NCBI RefSeq assembly: GCF_003667505.1
Contig: NZ_RCVJ01000136.1
Coordinates: 45,574-109,573 of the forward strand
Source: Micromonospora sp. BL4
Lineage (GTDB): Bacteria; Actinomycetota; Actinomycetes; Mycobacteriales; Micromonosporaceae
Direction: 5' to 3'
Length of the DNA: 64,000 nucleotides
Under the pieces are notes generated by a model. It did not search any database. It was given only the letters and a program-made list of their open reading frames with translations, and had not been told where the DNA came from. Both the position numbers and the translations under genes were made by a program. This document shows positions 58,561-64,000 of this stretch, in pieces. Each line of letters begins with the position of its first letter. The stretch's first letter is position 1.

Positions 58561-59954
58561 GCTCGTGCTACCGCCTTTTCGTACAGTCCCGTCAGCCGGT
58601 GGTCCGGGTCGTAGCGGTCCTTCACCGCGCGCCACGTGTCGCCGCCGTAGAGGCGATCGAACGCGTCCCGGTCGTAGTACGCGTCGGAGTAGAGCGACTT
58701 GTGCCCGCCCGACTCCGACACCCTGCGTTCGATCGTGCGGTTGACGTCGCCGTCGGCGGCGCCGGGCGCGATCGGCACGCTCCCCCAGAACCCAATGTTG
58801 ACGTAGTCCTGCCCCGGCCGGAGGGGATACAGCGGCCACGACCGCGCGGAACCGGGACCCGCCGGCTCGCGCAACCGCAACGGACAGAGCCACACGGGGT
58901 TCATCCCCACCGCGCCGGCGAACCAGCGCAGGAAGTCGGCTGTGCGTTCGAGCGGGATCTCCACGTCCTGCACCACCCGCTCCCGGGCCGGCTGGCCGCG
59001 CAGCCGATCGATCCGGGCCGCCACCTGGTGCCGGTGCTCGAGCCGGACCAGTCGGTGGTAGACGTCGCTGCGCCGGTAGCGCGCCGGCCAGAGCCGCCGC
59101 ACCACCGGGTGCTGGGCGCCGAACGCCGCCGAGCACCAGAACCAGTCGGTGTCCCAGCGCCACAGATAGTCGTACGCGGTGAGCACGTCCCGGGTGCGTC
59201 GGCGCAGCGACCGGTAGTAGATCGCCTGGCCGGTGTAGTCGCTGGGCGGCTCCGCCGCGTCGGTGAACGTGGCCAGCACCAGGTACGCCTCGCCGGGGCT
59301 GAACATCACCCCGTCCATCGCGTCGACCGGTTCGCCGGCCCAGGACCGGGTCGCGGTCACCTCGGCGATCGCGTCGGTGAGCGCCTCCAACCGGGTGAAC
59401 CGGATGTTGCGCAACGCCACGTACCGGCCGACCGGTTGCAGCTCGATGCGCAGCCGGGTGGCGTACCCGAGGCTGCCCAGCGAGTTGGGGAACGCGGTGA
59501 ACAGGTCCGCGTGCTCGCCCTCCGGCCGGGCGGTGATGATCTCGCCGGAGCCGGTGAGGATGTCCAGCTCCCGCACCGACTCGTGGGGCAGGCCGTTGCG
59601 GAAGGAGGTCGACTCGATCCCGAGGCCGGTGACCGCCCCACCCAGGGTGATCGTGCGCAGCTGCGGCACCACCAGAGGCATCAGCCCGTGCGGCAGCGTC
59701 GCGTCGACCAGGTCCTCGTACGTGCACATGCCCTGCACGTCGGCGGTGCGCCCGGTCGGATCGACCGACAGCACCCGCCCGAGGCCGCTCACGTCGAGCC
59801 CCGGGGTCCGTGGAGCGGATCGGGGGCGGAACAGGTTCGAGGTGCGTTTGGCGAGCCGGACAGGCTCGCCCGTGGGCACCGCGGCGTACGACCGCCGCAG
59901 CATGTCCACCGCTTGATCATGGTCAATCGAGTGATCCACACGCTCAGCGCGCAT
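58557..59954 (-). CDS. tmsA: FAD-binding reductase of 10-methyl fatty acid synthesis (TmsA/BfaA type)
   Basis: 465 aa from ATG 59954 with AAGGTGA upstream. The N-terminal FAD_binding_4 domain has VLSVDPTGRTADVQGMCTYE, LVVPQLRTITLGGAVTGLGI and GSGEIITARPEGEHADLFTA. The C-terminal half is of the DHCR24-like type (YYDRDAFDRLYGGDTW and others). Its fixed partnership with the methyltransferase points to TmsA, which reduces the 10-methylene intermediate to the 10-methyl fatty acid. Such branched acids are abundant in Micromonospora membranes, which supports the taxonomic guess. It is the first gene of the two-gene operon. Confidence 0.86.
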   Translation of the reverse strand: MRAERVDHSIDHDQAVDMLRRSYAAVPTGEPVRLAKRTSNLFRPRSAPRTPGLDVSGLGRVLSVDPTGRTADVQGMCTYEDLVDATLPHGLMPLVVPQLRTITLGGAVTGLGIESTSFRNGLPHESVRELDILTGSGEIITARPEGEHADLFTAFPNSLGSLGYATRLRIELQPVGRYVALRNIRFTRLEALTDAIAEVTATRSWAGEPVDAMDGVMFSPGEAYLVLATFTDAAEPPSDYTGQAIYYRSLRRRTRDVLTAYDYLWRWDTDWFWCSAAFGAQHPVVRRLWPARYRRSDVYHRLVRLEHRHQVAARIDRLRGQPARERVVQDVEIPLERTADFLRWFAGAVGMNPVWLCPLRLREPAGPGSARSWPLYPLRPGQDYVNIGFWGSVPIAPGAADGDVNRTIERRVSESGGHKSLYSDAYYDRDAFDRLYGGDTWRAVKDRYDPDHRLTGLYEKAVARA

Positions 59955-60047
59955 GTGATCACCTTACGCCCGTACCGCGGAAACCGTGGGATGTCGACGG
60001 TGGCCATTTCCCGTCCGGTGGCAGGCCCGGCGGTTACCGTGGCGGTC

Positions 60048-60518
60048 ATGCCGTCGCCCGCGATCGCCGCCCTGGACTCCGCCGGACTGCCCTACCGGCT
60101 GATTTCACACGGGGCGGTCGGCAGCCTGGCGGAGGCCGCCGCCGTCCGGGGAGTGGCCGTCCCGGACGTGGTCAAGACGATCGTGGTCCGCCGCGGGGCG
60201 GACGACCACCTGTTCGTGCTCACCCCCGGCGACCGGGTCATCTCCTGGCCCAAGCTGCGCACGCTGCTCGGGGTGCACCGACTCTCCATGCCGGACGCGG
60301 CGGGCGCTCTCGCCGCCACCGGCTACGAACGCGGCACCATCACCCCGTTCGGCGCGAGCATCGCCTGGCCGGTGATCGCGGACGAGCGGATGCGCGGCCG
60401 GGAGATCACCCTCGGCGCCGGCGAGCGGGGCCTCGCCGTCGCGGTCGACGCCGACGCCGCGATCGCCGCGCTCGCGGCCACCGTGGCCGACGTCACCGAT
60501 CCGCAGCCCACCCGCTGA
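60048..60518 (+). CDS. ybaK: YbaK/EbsC-type aminoacyl-tRNA deacylase
   Basis: 156 aa from ATG 60048. YbaK-like features are GLPYRLISHGAVGSLAEAAA, VPDVVKTIVVRRGADDHLFV with the catalytic-region Lys, and TPFGASIAWPVIADE near residue 103. The family clears misacylated tRNA (Cys-tRNAPro and similar) in the cytoplasm. In-frame codons extend upstream to 60001 or before, but those lie in the divergent tmsA promoter region. It stands alone. Confidence 0.85.
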   Translation: MPSPAIAALDSAGLPYRLISHGAVGSLAEAAAVRGVAVPDVVKTIVVRRGADDHLFVLTPGDRVISWPKLRTLLGVHRLSMPDAAGALAATGYERGTITPFGASIAWPVIADERMRGREITLGAGERGLAVAVDADAAIAALAATVADVTDPQPTR

Positions 60519-60567
60519 GCCGTCGGCGCGACCGGTGTCGTCGGTGCCACGGCCTAGTCTGGGTCGT

Positions 60568-60852
<285 letters not shown>

Positions 60853-60908
60853 CGCCGGGCTGGCCGGGTCGCCGCCGGCGCCGCGTCGCCTCAGCCCCGG
60901 ACGTCACC

Positions 60909-62213
60909 TCAGCCTCGGAAGCTCCAGGCCCGGGGCGCGGTCGCGACGGCCAGGACGGCCTCCGGCACCGGGCGGCCCGGCCGCCGTCGCAGCAGCAACG
61001 ACAGCCCGGCCGCGCCGATCGACAGCCCGCCGGCCACGTACCAGGCCATCGCGTAGTCGCCGAGCTGGTCCCGGACCAGCCCCGCGCCGGTCGCGGCGAT
61101 CGCCGCGCCGAACTGGTGGGCGGCGAACACCCAACCGAACACGACCGCCCCGGCGGTGCCGAAGTACTCCCGGCACAGCGCCACGGTCGGTGGCACGGTG
61201 GCCACCCAGTCCAGGCCGTAGAAGATGATGAACACCAGCATGCTGGGCCTGGCGGTGCCGGCGAACAGGGTCGGCAGCAGCAGCAGGGACAGCCCTCGCA
61301 GCGCGTAGTAGGCGCCGAGCAGCAGCCGGCTGTCGACCCGGTCGGTCAGCCAGCCGGAGGCGATCGTGCCGACGATGTCGAAGAGCCCGACCAGGGCGAG
61401 CAGGCTGGCGGCGGTGGTCTCGGGCATGCCGTGGTCGTGCGCGGCCGGCACGAAGTGCGTACCGACGAGGCCGTTGGTCGTCGCGCCGCAGATCGCGAAC
61501 CCGCCGGCCAGCAGCCAGAACGGCCGGGTCCGGGCCGCGGTGGCGAGCGCGCCCAGCGCGCGGGTCGCCGCGCCGCCGGTCGCCGGTGGCGCCGCGACGA
61601 CCTCGGTCGCGCCGTAGGCGGGCAGGTCGAGATCCGCCGGGTGCTCGCGCAGCAGCCACACCACCAGGGGTACGACCGCCAGCGCGGCTCCGGCCACGAC
61701 GAGTGCCGCCGTACGCCAGCCGTGGTCGCGCACCAGAACCGCGATCAGCGGCAGGAAGACCAGCTGCCCGGCCGCCCCGCCGGCGGTCAGCACGCCGGTG
61801 ACCAGGCCCCGCCTCCGGACGAACCAGCGCCCGGTGACGGTCGCCACGAAGGCCAGCGCCATCGAGCCGGTGCCCAGCCCGACCAGCACGCCCCAGCAGA
61901 GCAGCAGCTGCCAGGAGGCGGTCATGAAGACCGTCAGCCCGCTGCCCGCGGCGACCAGCAGCAGCGCCACGGAGACCACCTGGCGGATGCCGAACCGGTC
62001 CATGAGGGCGGCGGCGAACGGCGCGGTGAGCCCGTAGAGCAGCAGGTTGACCGAGACGGCCGCGGAGATGGTGGCCAGCGGCCAGCCGAACTCCTCGTGC
62101 AGCGGGTGCAGGAGCACCGAGGGGGTGGCGCGGAAGCCGGCCGCGCCGACCAGCGCCACGAAGGCGACGGCGGCGACCAGCCAGGCGGGGTGCAGACGGC
62201 GGTTCTTTCTCAC
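60909..62213 (-). CDS. MFS transporter
   Basis: 434 aa, twelve predicted TM helices. GTG 62213 gives VRKNRRLHPAWLVAAVAFVA. The loop 2-3 motif is AALMDRFGIRQVVSV, and the second half repeats it as GWLTDRVDSRLLLGAY. It resembles the oxalate/formate-antiporter-type branch of MFS, but the substrate cannot be read. It is divergent from a GlxA-type AraC regulator (72 bp between starts), which probably controls it. Confidence 0.9.
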   Translation of the reverse strand: MRKNRRLHPAWLVAAVAFVALVGAAGFRATPSVLLHPLHEEFGWPLATISAAVSVNLLLYGLTAPFAAALMDRFGIRQVVSVALLLVAAGSGLTVFMTASWQLLLCWGVLVGLGTGSMALAFVATVTGRWFVRRRGLVTGVLTAGGAAGQLVFLPLIAVLVRDHGWRTAALVVAGAALAVVPLVVWLLREHPADLDLPAYGATEVVAAPPATGGAATRALGALATAARTRPFWLLAGGFAICGATTNGLVGTHFVPAAHDHGMPETTAASLLALVGLFDIVGTIASGWLTDRVDSRLLLGAYYALRGLSLLLLPTLFAGTARPSMLVFIIFYGLDWVATVPPTVALCREYFGTAGAVVFGWVFAAHQFGAAIAATGAGLVRDQLGDYAMAWYVAGGLSIGAAGLSLLLRRRPGRPVPEAVLAVATAPRAWSFRG

Positions 62214-62284
62214 GCCGACCAGTCTGGGCGGCGTCGCCCGCACCGACGAGTGGCCGGAAAGCCATCATGCGCAATAATCGGGCC

Positions 62285-63274
62285 ATGACCGTACGCCCGC
62301 ACCGGATCGCCGTACTCGCCCTCGACCAGGTGGTCGGCCTGGACCTCGGCACCCCGTCCCAGGTGTTCAGCACCGCCCGGAGCGCCGACGGGACGTCCTT
62401 CTACGACGTGCGGGTGTGCACCCCGGGCGGCCAACCCGTCCGCAGCACCGCCGGCTTCCAGGTGGTCCCGGACCACGGGCTGGAGCTGCTCGACACCGCC
62501 GACACCGTGATCGTCCCGGGCATCCACGACGGCAGCGCGCTGACCTCGGGCACCGTCGCGCCGGAGGTGGCCGAGGCGCTGCGCTCGGCGTACGAGCGGG
62601 GCGTCCGAGTGATGTCGATCTGCACCGGGGCGTTCGTGCTGGCCGCCGCCGGGCTGCTCGACGGACGTCGGGCCACCACCCACTGGGCGTACGCGGAGCG
62701 GTTCCGCCGGCTGCACGACCGGGTGGACCTCGACCCGGGCGTGCTGTTCATCGCCGACGACCAGGTGCTCACCTCGGCCGGAGTGGCCGCCGGCATCGAT
62801 CTCTGCCTGCACGTCATCCGCCTCGACCACGGCAGCGAGGTGGCCAACCGGGCGGCCCGCCGCTGCGTGATGCCGCCCTGGCGGGACGGCGGCCAGGCCC
62901 AGTACATCGAGCGGCCGGTGCCCAAGGCCACCGACACCAGCACCGCCGGCGCCCGGGAGTGGGCGCGGCAGCGGCTGCACGAGCCGATCGCGCTGCGCGA
63001 CCTGGCCGAGCAGGCCCGGATGAGCGTGCGCACCTTCACCCGGCGCTTCCGCTCGGAGACCGGGCTGAGCCCGGCACAGTGGCTGCTCCAGCAGCGCACC
63101 GACCACGCTCGACTGCTGCTGGAGACGACGGACCTCACCGTCGACCAGATCGCCCACCGCTGCGGCTTCGGCACCACCGCCGCCCTGCGCCAGCAACTCC
63201 ACCAGCGCATCGGCGTCGCCCCCTCCGCCTACCGCCGCACCTTCCACCCCCGCGCCGAGCTGATCGGCAGCTGA
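62285..63274 (+). CDS. GlxA-type AraC regulator with DJ-1/PfpI domain
   Basis: 329 aa from ATG 62285. Residues 1-190 are a class-I-amidotransferase-like domain (RIAVLALDQVVGLDLGTPSQ, VMSICTGAFVLAAAGLLDGR with a nucleophile-elbow Cys, ATTHWAYAERFRRLH). Residues about 215-325 are an AraC double helix-turn-helix (LRDLAEQARMSVRTFTRRFR, HRCGFGTTAALRQQLHQRIG). Regulators of this layout respond to small metabolites. TAAT just upstream of the start suggests a very short leader. Divergent from the MFS gene, its likely target. Confidence 0.92.
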   Translation: MTVRPHRIAVLALDQVVGLDLGTPSQVFSTARSADGTSFYDVRVCTPGGQPVRSTAGFQVVPDHGLELLDTADTVIVPGIHDGSALTSGTVAPEVAEALRSAYERGVRVMSICTGAFVLAAAGLLDGRRATTHWAYAERFRRLHDRVDLDPGVLFIADDQVLTSAGVAAGIDLCLHVIRLDHGSEVANRAARRCVMPPWRDGGQAQYIERPVPKATDTSTAGAREWARQRLHEPIALRDLAEQARMSVRTFTRRFRSETGLSPAQWLLQQRTDHARLLLETTDLTVDQIAHRCGFGTTAALRQQLHQRIGVAPSAYRRTFHPRAELIGS

Positions 63275-63432
63275 CCTCCCGCCGCTCAGCGCAACCCGGG
63301 GCACCGGCCGGTCCGGCTCCGCTGCTCGCTCGATCTGAGCGGCCGTTACCGGACGCCGCCCAGGCCGAACACGGGCCCTCCCCGGACGCGGCTCGGCCGG
63401 TCCGGAGCCGACCGGACGTATCACTCCCGCGA

Positions 63433-63476
63433 GCGGTATACCTGTGAGTCATATTTATGACTCACAGGTATACCGC
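63433..63476. repeat. Perfect long palindrome, copy 2
   Basis: 44 bp with no mismatch: a 21-bp arm beginning GCGGTATACCTGTGAGTCAT and its exact inverse, around a 2-nt TT centre. The centre AGTCATATTTATGACT shares AGTCATATTTAT with the element at 48190. It lies in the 253-bp spacer between the convergent AraC and DinB-like genes and may act as a bidirectional terminator. Confidence 0.75.
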
Positions 63477-63527
63477 CCAACAGAACGGCATGCCCGACGC
63501 CGTACGGCCGCCTCTGGTCGACCCGGC

Positions 63528-64000
63528 TCAGGTGCGGAGCATGTGGAGTTGCGCCTGGTGTTTGGGGAGGTGGACCCGGGCGTGCAGGTCCAGCGTGCGC
63601 GACCAGGGCAGCGGCTCGTCGACGATGAGGTCGAAGCCCTCCCGCAGGTGCGTCTCGACCGGGGTGTCCGCCGCGAGGCCGAGCTGGTCGACCAGCGCGC
63701 AGAGCCGGTCGCTGGTGCCGTGCAGCAGCGCGGCCAGACCACGCAGGCCACCCTGCTCGGCGACCAGCGCGTCGAGCTGCGGTCGGTGGATGTCGTCCAG
63801 GTCGTAGTACGCGAACGTCGACCCGGCCAGCAACGCCTCGGTGGCCTGGATCATCAGCTCGTCGTTGGCAACCAGGTGCGCCACGATCTGCTCGGCACTG
63901 AGCTGACCCTCCGGCGGCGGCCCGAACCCCGCCGAGTCAATCTCCCCAAAAACCCCGCCATAGGCCTGCCGCAGCCCCCCGCTCTCCACGTCCCCAGTCA
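63528..64000 (-). CDS. DinB-like four-helix protein, 5' end probably beyond the right edge
   Basis: At least 153 aa. A GTG at 63989 could be the start, but the frame is open to the window edge and the ribosome site is not visible, so the 5' end is uncertain. The three-His pattern of the DinB/YfiT metal site is suggested by EQIVAHLVANDELMIQATEA and LHARVHLPKHQAQLHML. Such proteins include thiol transferases and stress proteins; no specific role is evident. It converges on the AraC gene with the long palindrome between. Confidence 0.7.
   Translation of the reverse strand, partial: TGDVESGGLRQAYGGVFGEIDSAGFGPPPEGQLSAEQIVAHLVANDELMIQATEALLAGSTFAYYDLDDIHRPQLDALVAEQGGLRGLAALLHGTSDRLCALVDQLGLAADTPVETHLREGFDLIVDEPLPWSRTLDLHARVHLPKHQAQLHMLRT

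Noticed and set aside
57217..59727. Reading the methyltransferase as an 836-aa fusion protein
   Set aside because: The upstream part is the wrong frame of tmsA; the ATGA overlap at 58557-58560 gives the natural start.

Overview
The window is high-GC actinobacterial DNA. Gene content (10-methyl fatty acid genes tmsA/tmsB, MmpL-type transporters, TipAL-like MerR regulator, F420/PPOX-type protein, frequent GTG starts) fits a Micromonosporaceae genome, most likely Micromonospora. The genus is inference; no rRNA or other marker is present.

Positions 1-31534 look like one large defence (anti-phage) island. (a) 1-7546, minus strand: a tightly coupled five-gene operon running off the left edge. It encodes a DUF6308-like protein, a winged-helix/PD-(D/E)XK nuclease, a DUF6361 protein, a phospholipase-D-type nuclease and a SNF2-family helicase. 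(b) 7865-9880: debris of an actinomycete integrative/conjugative element. It holds a GIY-YIG gene with an out-of-frame deletion, three small overlapping ORFs including a DivIVA-type protein, a GntR regulator with a repeated operator-like site, and a truncated AAA ATPase. (c) 10213-24475: a paraMORC/Z1 restriction-like system. It encodes a Vsr nuclease, a first GHKL ATPase, a C5-cytosine methyltransferase carrying an endonuclease-III-like Fe-S tail (opposite strand), a second GHKL ATPase, a Z1 helicase, a DUF4420-type PD-(D/E)XK nuclease, an AIPR protein, and a 921-aa protein with a sigma-region-4-like helix-turn-helix. (d) 24606-30149: a convergent 1847-aa SF1 helicase/DUF559 nuclease. It shares a roughly 125-residue C-terminal domain with the 921-aa protein, which ties the two together. 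(e) 30557-31534: an HNH nuclease with a zinc ribbon and a PUA/EVE-like N-terminus.

The expected logic of (c) is self versus non-self discrimination by cytosine methylation. Vsr would repair the T:G mismatches caused by 5mC deamination, the GHKL and Z1 ATPases would remodel or translocate DNA, and DUF4420, AIPR and the SF1/DUF559 protein would be effectors. This is inference from gene content and from published gene-neighbourhood analysis of paraMORC ATPases.

Positions 31535-32642 are a decay zone with an HxlR-family pseudogene and a frameshifted conserved gene. From 32710 the window reads as ordinary chromosome. It has two MmpL-type transporters around a LuxR/NarL two-component system, a secreted phosphodiester glycosidase, DUF427 and VOC proteins, and a pair of paralogous one-TM proteins flanking a PPOX protein. 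These are followed by an FGGY sugar kinase, a class-A-beta-lactamase-like serine hydrolase, an LppX-like lipoprotein-type protein, a TipAL-like regulator, a GGDEF-EAL protein and an M50-like protease. The right end has an ArsR/SRPBCC operon with its operator, tmsA-tmsB, YbaK, a small DUF427 protein, an MFS transporter divergent from a GlxA-type AraC regulator, and a DinB-like protein cut by the right edge. Two related long palindromes (about 48.2 kb and 63.45 kb) with the common core AGTCATATTTAT look like members of a dispersed intergenic repeat family.
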